From Streptomyces xylophagus (GTDB taxonomy: Bacteria; Actinomycetota; Actinomycetes; Streptomycetales; Streptomycetaceae), in the NCBI RefSeq assembly GCF_000716435.1, contig NZ_JNWO01000002.1, positions 124,001 through 188,000 of the forward strand: 64,000 nucleotides of DNA, written 5' to 3'. Below the pieces are notes generated by a model. It searched no databases. It saw only the letters and a program-made list of their open reading frames with translations, and was not told the origin of the DNA. Below are positions 16,019-24,095 of the stretch, in pieces (within the stretch, counting starts at the first letter, position 1; the number at the start of each line of letters is the position of its first letter). The translations under genes and the position numbers were made by a program.

Positions 16019-16482
16019 CAGGACGCCTGAACGTCGGCGACAAGGTCGAGGACTTCACGCTGCCGGACGAGACCGGCGCGGAACGCAGCCTCACGGAACT
16101 GCTCGCCGAGGGGCCGGTGGTGCTGTTCTTCTATCCGGCCGCCCTGTCCGCCGGCTGCACCGCCGAGGCCTGCCACTTCCGTGATCTGGCCGCCGAGTTC
16201 GCGGCTCTCGGCGCGCGGCCCGTCGGCATCAGCGGCGACTCCGTCGACAAGCAGCAGGAGTTCGCCGGGAAGCACACCCTCGGCATGCCGCTCCTCTCGG
16301 ACACCGACGGGACGATCCGGGAGCTGTTCGGGGTCAAGCGCGGGTTCTCGCTCGCCCCCACCAAGCGGGTCACCTTCGTCGTAGGAGAGGACCGCACCAT
16401 CCTCGAGATCGTCTCCAGCGAACTGCGTATGAACACCCACGCCGACCGCGCCCTCGCCGCACTTCGCGCCCACCGGAAGTGA
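16015..16482 (+). CDS. Peroxiredoxin (Bcp/AhpC-TSA family)
   Basis: 155 residues from ATG 16015 (GGGGAGGG upstream). The thioredoxin fold core is VVLFFYPAALSAGCTAEACHFRD, with peroxidatic C48 and resolving C53 in the Bcp spacing. The usual Thr three residues before the active Cys is Ser. VGISGDS and the later FVVGEDRTI strand are as expected. It reduces hydroperoxides in the cytoplasm with thioredoxin or a similar donor. The coupled DoxX-like gene may form a functional pair. Confidence 0.9.
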   Translation: MTGRLNVGDKVEDFTLPDETGAERSLTELLAEGPVVLFFYPAALSAGCTAEACHFRDLAAEFAALGARPVGISGDSVDKQQEFAGKHTLGMPLLSDTDGTIRELFGVKRGFSLAPTKRVTFVVGEDRTILEIVSSELRMNTHADRALAALRAHRK

Positions 16483-16546
16483 CCCAGGGGCCGCAAATGC
16501 CGTATCGCGGTTGATGCGGCGCGGTAAAGGGACCATCCTGGACGAT

Positions 16547-18904
16547 ATGGAGCAGGCCTCCGCCGCGGCGGTCATCGATGTCCGAGGCATCGTGACGGGG
16601 TGGAGCGAGGGTGCCCGCTCACTGACGGGTTACCCGGCCGAGGAGGCCGTGGGGCGGTCGGTGGGAGCACTCCTCGCCGAACCTCCGTCCGCCACGTCCG
16701 TGGCCGCCCTGGCGGGCCCGGTGGTGCTACGACACCGGGACGGCTCCCCGCTCCCGCTCACGGTGCGGGCCTGCGCGGTGCTCGGCGCGGACGGTACACC
16801 GGACGGATACGTCCTCACCGCCGAACCGCCCTCCGCATCCGCATCCGCGTCCGCGTCCTCGCCCACGCTCGCTGAGCAGGCCTTCGAGCAGGCGTCGATG
16901 TCACTGTCCGTCTTCGACACCGAGCAGCGCTACCTCCGCCTCAACGACGTCGCCTGCCGCGTGATGGGCGTGCCGGAGGACGTCCTCGTCGGCCGCTACT
17001 TCCCGGAGAGCGTGGAGGACGCCGACCACAGCCGGAGCTTCCTGAGCAACCTGCGCCTGGTCGCCGAGACGGGCAGACCGGTCCGCTACAACAGCTGGGC
17101 GGGCGCTCCCGCCCTGAACCGGGAGCACGCCTGGAGCATCGAGATGTGGCCCCTCAAGGACCCGTCCGGCCGGCCGACCGCGGTCGCCCTCGCGGCGTTC
17201 GACAGCACCGAGCAGTACCTCGCCCAACAGCGGCTGGCCCTGCTCAACGAGGCGGCGGCCGGCATCGGCACCACCCTCGACGTGGTCCGCACCGCCGAGG
17301 AACTGGTGGAGATCCTCGTCCCGCGCTACGCCGACTTCGCCAGCGTGGACCTGCTCCCGTGGGTGCTCGGCGCCGACGAACCACCGCCGGCCCCGGACGG
17401 CGAGATCGTGCTGCGCCGCGTCGCCCACGGCTCGGTCACCGAGGGCACACCGGACGCCGCCGTACGGCTGGGGGAGGCGGACGTCTACCCGCCGTTCTCG
17501 CCACCTGTGCAGGCCTTGCGCGCGGGGCGGGCGGTGCGCAGTCAGGCCGGCGAACCCGACTTCGTCCGCTGGGTCGATGACCGCAACGCCCGCTCGCCCG
17601 AGGGGAGTCCACACCGCAAGGGCGTCCACTCGATGATCGCCGTGCCGCTGCGGGCGCGCGGCACCACGCTCGGCGTCGCGGTGGGCGTCCGGATGGCCCA
17701 CCCGGACGACTACGCCGCCGACGACGCCGTACTCGCCGAGGAGTTGGCCAGCCGCGCCGCCGTCTGCATCGACAACGCGCGCCGCTTCGCCCGCGAGCGC
17801 TCCACCGCGCTCGCCCTCCAACACAGCCTGCTCCCCAGGGACTTGCCCGGGCAGGCGGCGGTCGAGGTCGCCCACCGCTATCTGCCCTCCGGGTCGCTCG
17901 CGGGCATCGGCGGCGACTGGTTCGACGTGATCCCGCTGTCCGGCGGCCGGGTCGCGCTCGTCGTTGGCGACGTCGTCGGCCACGGCATCCCGTCCTCGGC
18001 GACCATGGGCCGGCTCTGCACGGCGGTCCGTACGCTCGCCGACGTCGACCTGCCGCCCGACGAACTCCTCACCCACCTCGACGACTTGGTCACCCACCTC
18101 GCGACGGACGACACCGGCGACGAGGTCGCGGAACTCGGCGCCACCTGCCTCTACGCCGTCTACGACCCCGTCTCGCGCCGGCTCACCATGGCCGCCGCCG
18201 GGCATCCACCGCCGGCCGTCGTCCTGCCCGACGGGACCGCGAGCCTCGTCCCCATGGCCGCGGGACCACCGCTCGGCGTCGGCGGACTCCCCTTCGAGGC
18301 GGTCGAGTTGGAGCTGCCCGAGGGCGCCGTCGTCGCCCTGTACACGGACGGGCTGATCGAGGACCGCGACCGCGACGTCGACCATGCCAGCGCCGAACTC
18401 TGCCGCGCGCTCACCGCGTCCGCCGAGTCGCTGGACGCGCTGTGCGACTCGGTGCTGAAGGCGGTGATGCCGGAGGAGCCCAGCGACGACGTGGCCCTGC
18501 TGCTGGCGCGCACCCGGGCCCTGGGCGCCGACCGGGTAGCCACCTGGGACATCGAACCGGACCCCGCGCACGTGGCCGGGGCCCGGCAGTCCGCCACCGA
18601 GCAACTCACCGCCTGGGGACTGGACGAGGAGGCCTTCGTCACCGAACTCGTCGTCAGTGAACTCGTCACCAACGCCATCCGCTACGGCGAACCGCCCATC
18701 CAGCTCCGCCTGATCCGCGACCGCGCCCTCATCTGCGAGGTCTCCGACGGCAGTTCCACCTCACCGCATCTGCGCCGCGCCCACGCCTACGACGAGGGCG
18801 GACGTGGACTCCTCCTCGTCGCCCAGCTCACCCAGCGCTGGGGCAGCCGGCAGACCGGCAGCGGCAAGACCATCTGGGCCGAACAGCCGCTGCCGACGGA
18901 CTGA
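16547..18904 (+). CDS. PAS-PAS-GAF SpoIIE phosphatase with C-terminal HATPase
   Basis: 785 residues from ATG 16547 (an ATG at 16514 adds 11 residues). Order: PAS (about 1-85), a linker of repeated Ala-Ser encoded by a GCATCC/GCGTCC repeat (16836-16860), second PAS (about 105-220), GAF (about 235-415), PP2C/SpoIIE (about 430-640: ALQHSLLPRDLPG, GGDWFDVIPLSGGRVALVVGDVVGHG, YTDGLIEDRD, DDVALLLAR), and an anti-sigma-type HATPase (about 660-785: VVSELVTNAIRYG, EGGRGLLLVAQL). These proteins dephosphorylate anti-sigma-factor antagonists, while the HATPase acts as the switch kinase. The gene stands alone, as is common in Streptomyces. Confidence 0.93.
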   Translation: MEQASAAAVIDVRGIVTGWSEGARSLTGYPAEEAVGRSVGALLAEPPSATSVAALAGPVVLRHRDGSPLPLTVRACAVLGADGTPDGYVLTAEPPSASASASASSPTLAEQAFEQASMSLSVFDTEQRYLRLNDVACRVMGVPEDVLVGRYFPESVEDADHSRSFLSNLRLVAETGRPVRYNSWAGAPALNREHAWSIEMWPLKDPSGRPTAVALAAFDSTEQYLAQQRLALLNEAAAGIGTTLDVVRTAEELVEILVPRYADFASVDLLPWVLGADEPPPAPDGEIVLRRVAHGSVTEGTPDAAVRLGEADVYPPFSPPVQALRAGRAVRSQAGEPDFVRWVDDRNARSPEGSPHRKGVHSMIAVPLRARGTTLGVAVGVRMAHPDDYAADDAVLAEELASRAAVCIDNARRFARERSTALALQHSLLPRDLPGQAAVEVAHRYLPSGSLAGIGGDWFDVIPLSGGRVALVVGDVVGHGIPSSATMGRLCTAVRTLADVDLPPDELLTHLDDLVTHLATDDTGDEVAELGATCLYAVYDPVSRRLTMAAAGHPPPAVVLPDGTASLVPMAAGPPLGVGGLPFEAVELELPEGAVVALYTDGLIEDRDRDVDHASAELCRALTASAESLDALCDSVLKAVMPEEPSDDVALLLARTRALGADRVATWDIEPDPAHVAGARQSATEQLTAWGLDEEAFVTELVVSELVTNAIRYGEPPIQLRLIRDRALICEVSDGSSTSPHLRRAHAYDEGGRGLLLVAQLTQRWGSRQTGSGKTIWAEQPLPTD

Positions 18905-18913
18905 CCGGAGGGC

Positions 18914-19348
18914 CTACTGGAAGGGGCAGCCGGGGTTCGGCGCGTCCTCCGAGAACGGCGATCCGTGCGGCAGGACGTACAGCACGTCGAGGACGAGAGG
19001 GGTGTTCCCCAGATTGCGGCCGATGTGGACGTGGTCCGACCCGGCCGGTTCCTGGATGGTGCTGCCCGCCTTGTACACGCCGTCGGAGGCGCAGTCGGAG
19101 TCGAAGTGGCTGAGCGTGCCCTGCTTGACGAAGCCGTACAGGGGGCCGTCGTGGTAGTGCCAGCCGGTGGCCTGGCCGGGCGGAATGGTGATCTCGCGCA
19201 GCGTGTAGTCGGTGTCGCCGATCGTGGTCTGGCTGATCAGCTTGGCGGTGACGCCGGGCCCGGCGGGTGTCGCCTGGGCGGTGCCGCCGATCAGCAGAAC
19301 GGCGGCGGCCACCGCTCCGGTCACGGCGGTACGGAACGCGTTGCGCAT
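18914..19348 (-). CDS. Secreted cupin-domain protein
   Basis: 144 residues from ATG 19348 (GGAAGG upstream). A Sec signal peptide (residues 1-26, MRNAFRT then a hydrophobic AAAVLLIGGTAQA) precedes one cupin barrel. The metal-binding motif GWHYHDGPLYGFVKQG is at about 64-79, and a later histidine pair is in SDHVHIG. Two cysteines in the mature part (DCAS and PGCPFQ) could form a disulfide outside the cell. Catalytic activity is unknown; many such proteins are sugar- or small-molecule-binding. It converges with the phosphatase, 9 nt from its stop. Confidence 0.85.
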   Translation of the reverse strand: MRNAFRTAVTGAVAAAVLLIGGTAQATPAGPGVTAKLISQTTIGDTDYTLREITIPPGQATGWHYHDGPLYGFVKQGTLSHFDSDCASDGVYKAGSTIQEPAGSDHVHIGRNLGNTPLVLDVLYVLPHGSPFSEDAPNPGCPFQ

Positions 19349-19447
19349 ACGAGGGCCTTCCGGTGAGATCTTGAGCCTCCGCCGTGAACATAGAGGCAGG
19401 GAAGGCGAGTTGGGGGCGGAAACACGCAACTTCCACCCCCGGGATGC

Positions 19448-20278
19448 TCAGAATTCCTCGTGCGTTTCCGGGTCCCCGCCCAGCCGCTGGGGCGTGTGGT
19501 CGGAGATCGCGGCCAGTTGGGCCGGGCCGAGTTCGAAGCCGAAGATGTCGAGGTTCGCGCGCTGCCGGTCGGGGTCCGCCGACTTGGGGATCGGGATGGC
19601 CCCGAGCTGCGTGTGCCAGCGCAGCACCACCTGGGCCGGCGTCACACCGAAGACCTCGGCGACCGTCACGACGGTGGGGTCGTTCAACAGCTCGGAGCCG
19701 CGCCCGAGAGGACTCCAACTCTCGGTGAGAACGCCCTTCTCGGCATCGAAGGCACGCAGTTCGTCCTGCGGGAACAGCGGATGCAACTCGATCTGGTTGA
19801 CGGAGGGCGGCACGCCGGTCTCCTTCTCCAGGCGCTCGATGTGTCCGGGCGTGAAGTTGGAGACGCCGATCGACCGGACGAGACCCTCCTCGCGGAGCTT
19901 GATCATCGCCTTCCAGGAATCGACGTACTTGTCGACGCGGGGCAGCGGCCAGTGGATCAGGTAGAGGTCCACGTACTCCACCCCGAGCCGCACCCGGGAC
20001 TCCTCGAAGGACGCGAGGGTCTCCTCGTAGCCGTGATGGCGGCCCGGCAGCTTCGTCGTCACGACGATCTCCTCGCGCGGCACGTCGCTGCGGGCGATGC
20101 CACGGCCGACGCCGGTCTCGTTGCGGTAGTTCGTCGCCGTGTCCACCAGGCGATAGCCCATGCGCAACGCGCCGTCGACGGCCTCCTCGGCCGTCGCGTC
20201 GTCCATTGGCCAGGTGCCCAGGCCGATGGCGGGGATCTTCGTACCGTCGTTGAGCGTGTGCGTCGGGATGCTGATCAC
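19448..20278 (-). CDS. Aldo/keto reductase
   Basis: 276 residues from GTG 20278, preceded by GGGAAGG. The catalytic tetrad of AKR5-type (2,5-diketo-gluconate reductase-like) enzymes is seen: Asp and Tyr in DTATNYRNE, Lys in VVTTKLPG, His in YLIHWPLP. The NADPH-binding motif IPIPKSADPDRQRANLDIF is in the C-terminal part. It is a cytoplasmic NADPH-dependent reductase of aldehydes or ketones with unknown substrate. The length is standard. It is a single-gene unit divergent from the dioxygenase gene at 20412. Confidence 0.93.
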   Translation of the reverse strand: MISIPTHTLNDGTKIPAIGLGTWPMDDATAEEAVDGALRMGYRLVDTATNYRNETGVGRGIARSDVPREEIVVTTKLPGRHHGYEETLASFEESRVRLGVEYVDLYLIHWPLPRVDKYVDSWKAMIKLREEGLVRSIGVSNFTPGHIERLEKETGVPPSVNQIELHPLFPQDELRAFDAEKGVLTESWSPLGRGSELLNDPTVVTVAEVFGVTPAQVVLRWHTQLGAIPIPKSADPDRQRANLDIFGFELGPAQLAAISDHTPQRLGGDPETHEEF

Positions 20279-20411
20279 GGTCGGACCTTCCCTTGGATGT
20301 GCGGTACAGCCAGTATGGGCGACCGGAACCCCTGTCGCCCTGTGCGGGGATCGCTGACACGATCTTCCTCGGAACCGGTACGAGCCGGTACGGACGACCT
20401 ACGGAGCACGT

Positions 20412-21389
20412 ATGACCACGGACAGCAGCGGTACGACGGACGAGGCGGTGCGGGTGGACGGGATGGAGGTGAGGCCGGCCGCCGGGCACATCGGGGCCGA
20501 GATCACCGGGGTCGATCTGGCCGGTGACCTCGACGACGCCGTGGTCGCCGCGATCCGGGCGGCGGTACTGCGCTGGAAGGTCGTGTTCTTCCGCGGGCAA
20601 CGGCTGGACCACGCTGGGCATGTGGCGTTCGCGCGGCGGTTCGGGGAGCCGGTCGTGCTCGGGCGGCGCGGGAGCGCGTCACCGGAGGGCTTCCCCGAGG
20701 TCGAAACGACCGCCGACCGGCTGGAGTTGGGCGGACGCTTCGGCATGGAGCACGAGGAGTGGCTGGAGCGGCGACGGCACACGCTGCTGCGCGGCTGGCA
20801 CTGCGACCACGGCGCCCGCGTCGACCCGCCGGCCGCGACGATCCTGCGCGCCGAGACCGTCCCGGCGTACGGCGGCGACACCACCTGGTCGAATCTGGCC
20901 GCCGCGTACGCCGGACTGTCGCAGCCGGTACGGGAGTTCGTGGACGGACTGCGCGCCGAGCACCGGCTCGGCGTCGGTTATCAGCCGCGGCCCGGCGACG
21001 ACGCCTACGTCCGCCACCTCCTGGACCACCAGGTCGCCTCGGTGCACCCGCTGGTACGGGTGCATCCCGAGACGGGTGAGCGGGTGCTGTTCGTCAACGG
21101 CTACTACCTGGAGCAGATCACCGACGTCTCCCGCGCGGAGAGCGCCGCGATCCTGGAGATGCTCCTCGCACAGGCGACCCGGCCCGAGTACACGGTCCGG
21201 TTCCGCTGGGAGCCGGGCAGCGTGGCCTTCTGGGACAACCGGGCCACCATCCACCTCGCCCCCGGCGACAACGCCCACCTCGGCTTCCCCCGGACCATGC
21301 ACCGTGTGATGCTCACCGGCGACATACCGGTCGGCGTGGACGGCAAGCCCTCCGAGCCGATCGTCGGCACCGAGCCCGGCCGCTGGTGA
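20412..21389 (+). CDS. TauD/TfdA family Fe(II)/2-oxoglutarate dioxygenase
   Basis: 325 residues from ATG 20412 (GGAGCACGT upstream). The facial triad is H130-x-D132 (GWHCDHG) and H297 (RTMHRVML), with WDNRATIH and the surrounding basic residues for 2-oxoglutarate binding. Residues 19-60 match the TauD N-terminus (PAAGHIGAEITGVDL, VVFFRGQ). It hydroxylates an organic substrate, often a sulfonate, carboxylate or amino acid, releasing succinate and CO2. An LLM flavoenzyme converges with it 8 nt away, as often seen near sulfonate-use genes, but no transporter is adjacent. Confidence 0.92.
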   Translation: MTTDSSGTTDEAVRVDGMEVRPAAGHIGAEITGVDLAGDLDDAVVAAIRAAVLRWKVVFFRGQRLDHAGHVAFARRFGEPVVLGRRGSASPEGFPEVETTADRLELGGRFGMEHEEWLERRRHTLLRGWHCDHGARVDPPAATILRAETVPAYGGDTTWSNLAAAYAGLSQPVREFVDGLRAEHRLGVGYQPRPGDDAYVRHLLDHQVASVHPLVRVHPETGERVLFVNGYYLEQITDVSRAESAAILEMLLAQATRPEYTVRFRWEPGSVAFWDNRATIHLAPGDNAHLGFPRTMHRVMLTGDIPVGVDGKPSEPIVGTEPGRW

Positions 21390-21397
21390 CACCGGGG

Positions 21398-22426
21398 TCA
21401 GGCGGCGGGTTTCCACCCGAGGGCCGGTCCCAGTTTCGCCGCCATGTCCGTGAGGATCTGCACGTAGTCCTCGTGCTCGAAGGTGAACGGCAGCGCGAAC
21501 GCCACCTCGTCGATCTCCCTGAACGCGGCGTGCGCGTGCAGGAGTTCGGCGATCTCGTCGGAGGTACCGACGATGTCCGGCGCGAACATCAGCCGGGCCG
21601 GGCCCTGGGGCGAGGCGGTACGAGGAGTGCGCTTGCGGGCGAACTCCTCGTACTTCGCGCGCTGTTCGGGTGACGCGGAGTCGGTCGGGATGACCACCAG
21701 CCCCTGGGAGACCCGGGCGGCGTCGCCGTCGGGGTGGTGGGCGCGGAACGTACGGATGTGGGAGAGCTGGATCTCCGCGAAGTCCCTTGACTCGTCCGGT
21801 CCTTCGGCCTTGACGACACTGCTCGTCAGGAAGTTCATCCCGTGCTCGCCGGCCCACTTCGCCGAGCTCGTGCTGCCGCCGCCGTACCAGAGGCGACGGC
21901 CCAGACCGGGGGAGTGCGGCTGCACCCGGTCGGAGAACACCTCGAAGCCCTCGACCCCGCTGAAGTCGGTGGCCGGCTTGCCCCGCACGAAGTCCAGCAG
22001 CCGCCGCACCCGCTCGTAGCCGAAGTCCTCGACGTCGGCCGTGTCGGGGTACAGCGCCTCCTTGAGCTGCTCGAAGTGCATCGGCGGCCCGACGCTCACA
22101 CCCGGGTTGATACGACCCCCGGAGAGGATGTCGACGGTCGCCAGGTCCTCCGCCAGCCGCAGCGGGTTCTCCCAGCCGAGCGGGATCACCGCCGTGCCGA
22201 GTTCGATACGGCTGGTGCGCTGCGAGGCCGCCGCCATGACGGCGACGGGGGAGGAGATGCCGTACTGGAGATGGCGGTGGCGCAGCCACGCGCTGTCGAA
22301 GCCGAGGCGCTCGCCCAGTTCGATGATCTCCAGCGTCGACTCGTGGCCCCGGCGCGGATCGGCCTCGTCGAACAGGCCGATGGTCAGGAAGCCCAGCTTC
22401 CGCAACGGGCGTGAGGTGGGCGACAC
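21398..22426 (-). CDS. LLM class flavin-dependent oxidoreductase
   Basis: 342 residues from GTG 22426. It has a luciferase-like TIM barrel with the typical RTSRIELGTAVIPLGWENPLRLAEDLATVDILSGGR flavin/active-site stretch (quoted in parts: RTSRIELGTAV and LAEDLATVDILSGGR), LWYGGGSTSSAKWAGEHG, and a C-terminal PDIVGTSDEIAELL. The family uses reduced FMN or F420 for mono-oxygenation or hydride transfer. The absence of a flavin reductase nearby leaves the cofactor open. The substrate is unknown; a sulfonate or ether role is suggested only by the adjacent TauD-like gene. Confidence 0.88.
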   Translation of the reverse strand: MSPTSRPLRKLGFLTIGLFDEADPRRGHESTLEIIELGERLGFDSAWLRHRHLQYGISSPVAVMAAASQRTSRIELGTAVIPLGWENPLRLAEDLATVDILSGGRINPGVSVGPPMHFEQLKEALYPDTADVEDFGYERVRRLLDFVRGKPATDFSGVEGFEVFSDRVQPHSPGLGRRLWYGGGSTSSAKWAGEHGMNFLTSSVVKAEGPDESRDFAEIQLSHIRTFRAHHPDGDAARVSQGLVVIPTDSASPEQRAKYEEFARKRTPRTASPQGPARLMFAPDIVGTSDEIAELLHAHAAFREIDEVAFALPFTFEHEDYVQILTDMAAKLGPALGWKPAA

Positions 22427-22498
22427 GGGCTCCTCCGGCTGTCGTACGGCAGTGCTGTTCTGTCCCGATTGTGGCAGGTGAACATTGCGGGCGTGTGA

Positions 22499-24031
22499 TC
22501 AGTGCAGCGGGATGGTGATCTCGTCCTCGACCGGCGGGTCGATCTCCTGGGCGCGATTGCCGGTGGCCGCGAAGCAGCGCAGACGGACCGCCTCCGGGGT
22601 GACGTCCAGCCGCAGGAAGCACTTGAAGAACGGCGGGCTGTACGTCACCGAGCTGGGCGAGAACAGCTGGGTGTAGATCTTGCGCACCGGGAGCCGGAAA
22701 CGGGAGGTGCGGTCGGGACGGCCACCGGCGCCCAGCAGGCTCGCGACCAGGCGGATCCGGCGGGTGATGCGGACCGGCGGGCCCGGCGTGCGGGTCGGCG
22801 GGATGCCGAGGCGCTCGCAGATCACGGCCGACGCCTCGGCCTCGGTGAGGGTGAAGAAGCGGCGCAGACGCAGCCGACGTCCGTACAGCCTGCTGTAGAA
22901 GGCCAACGAGTCGCCGCGCAGCGGATAGCAGCGGAAGTCCTGCTCGGTGACGTTGGCGATGTCGACGCGCGGGACGGTGTGGGTGGCGTGCATGAACGCG
23001 CCGCCGCCGCCCGAGACCACGTACTGGAGCGTGCGGCCGTCCGCCAACCGGACCGGATACCGCTGGTAGTTGTGGATGTCGCCGCCTATCGCCGCCACGA
23101 AGTGGTGGGCCGGATCGCTGACGATGTCGTCGACCGTGCCGCCGCCGTCGATGGCGCAGGGGTGGTGCTCGCCGTCCACGTACAGGGGCGAACCGGTGAG
23201 GAGGATCTTCGGCGTCGGCCCCTTCGCCACCTCGCGCAGCCAGGCACCCTGTTCGGCGTCGATCGTGCCCAACAGCCCCGTGTCGATGCCTATGATTCGC
23301 ACCGGTCCCGCGTCGATCGCCCAGTACGGGCCCGGCTGCACGGCCTGTTGGAGCGGCGAGGACCGCAACTGTCTTGCCTTGTCCAGGCGTTGGCCGTCGG
23401 ACGGGCGGGCGTGGTGCCACAGCAGCGAGCGCCACCAGGCACGCGTCAGGGGGCGCGGCTTCGACTGCGGTGCGGGCAACGCGGGCGCGTCGTCGCAGAA
23501 GACACGCATGAAGCCGCCGAGACCCTCGTACCAGTCGTGGTTGCCGGGTATCGCGTAGATCGGCGCCGGGTAGTGCTGGTACGGGCGGAAGAACTTCGTC
23601 TCGTAGTCGTCCGCGGTGCCGACGGGATAGATGACGTCACTGGTGACGACCGCGAAGTTCGTTCCCTGACTGACCTTCAGAAAGCCTGGTACGACGGCGT
23701 ATTGGGGGTCGTCGCCCTCGCCGGTGTCGCCGATGACCATGAAGGAGAAGGTGTCCGGGTCATCGCGTCGGATCACCTTGTCGGCAGGTGCTCCGGCGGC
23801 CGTGCGCTGCGCGGCCCAACGGCTGCGGGTGTCGCCCGTGGGGTCCCCGAACCAGGACGCCAGCACGCCGTTGCGTGCGGCCCACAGGGTCTTCGGGTCG
23901 AGCCACGAGACCTTCTCGACGTGGGACGGCATGAGTTGCTGGTACGCGCCGCGCTCCGCGGTGCCCCAACCGGCGCCTTCGGCGGTATCGCGTGAAGATT
24001 CAGACACCGGCGAACCGTAACAACCAGCCAT
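22499..24031 (-). CDS. Metallophosphoesterase (calcineurin-like)
   Basis: 510 residues from ATG 24031; a GTG at 24007 is an alternative that removes eight residues. Dimetal motifs in order: VIGDTGEGDD, VTSDVIYPVG, AIPGNHDWYEG, LLTGSPLYVDGEHH, GGDIHNYQRYP. About 170 C-terminal residues follow, with basic (RRLRLRRFF, RITRRIRL) and beta-rich segments and no clear relative. No signal peptide is obvious, so a cytosolic location is likely. The substrate may be a nucleotide, phospholipid or phosphoprotein. It is divergent from the metzincin-like gene with only about 64 bp between starts. Confidence 0.88.
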   Translation of the reverse strand: MAGCYGSPVSESSRDTAEGAGWGTAERGAYQQLMPSHVEKVSWLDPKTLWAARNGVLASWFGDPTGDTRSRWAAQRTAAGAPADKVIRRDDPDTFSFMVIGDTGEGDDPQYAVVPGFLKVSQGTNFAVVTSDVIYPVGTADDYETKFFRPYQHYPAPIYAIPGNHDWYEGLGGFMRVFCDDAPALPAPQSKPRPLTRAWWRSLLWHHARPSDGQRLDKARQLRSSPLQQAVQPGPYWAIDAGPVRIIGIDTGLLGTIDAEQGAWLREVAKGPTPKILLTGSPLYVDGEHHPCAIDGGGTVDDIVSDPAHHFVAAIGGDIHNYQRYPVRLADGRTLQYVVSGGGGAFMHATHTVPRVDIANVTEQDFRCYPLRGDSLAFYSRLYGRRLRLRRFFTLTEAEASAVICERLGIPPTRTPGPPVRITRRIRLVASLLGAGGRPDRTSRFRLPVRKIYTQLFSPSSVTYSPPFFKCFLRLDVTPEAVRLRCFAATGNRAQEIDPPVEDEITIPLH

Positions 24032-24095
24032 GGCGGGCCGAGCGGCGGGGGCCTGGCAACATCAACGCGACGATGATCGACCGAAAGGCCCCCGC

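Noticed and set aside
16836..16860. GCATCC/GCGTCC hexamer repeat as a regulatory microsatellite
   Set aside because: It encodes an in-frame Ala-Ser linker between two PAS domains, which explains it.
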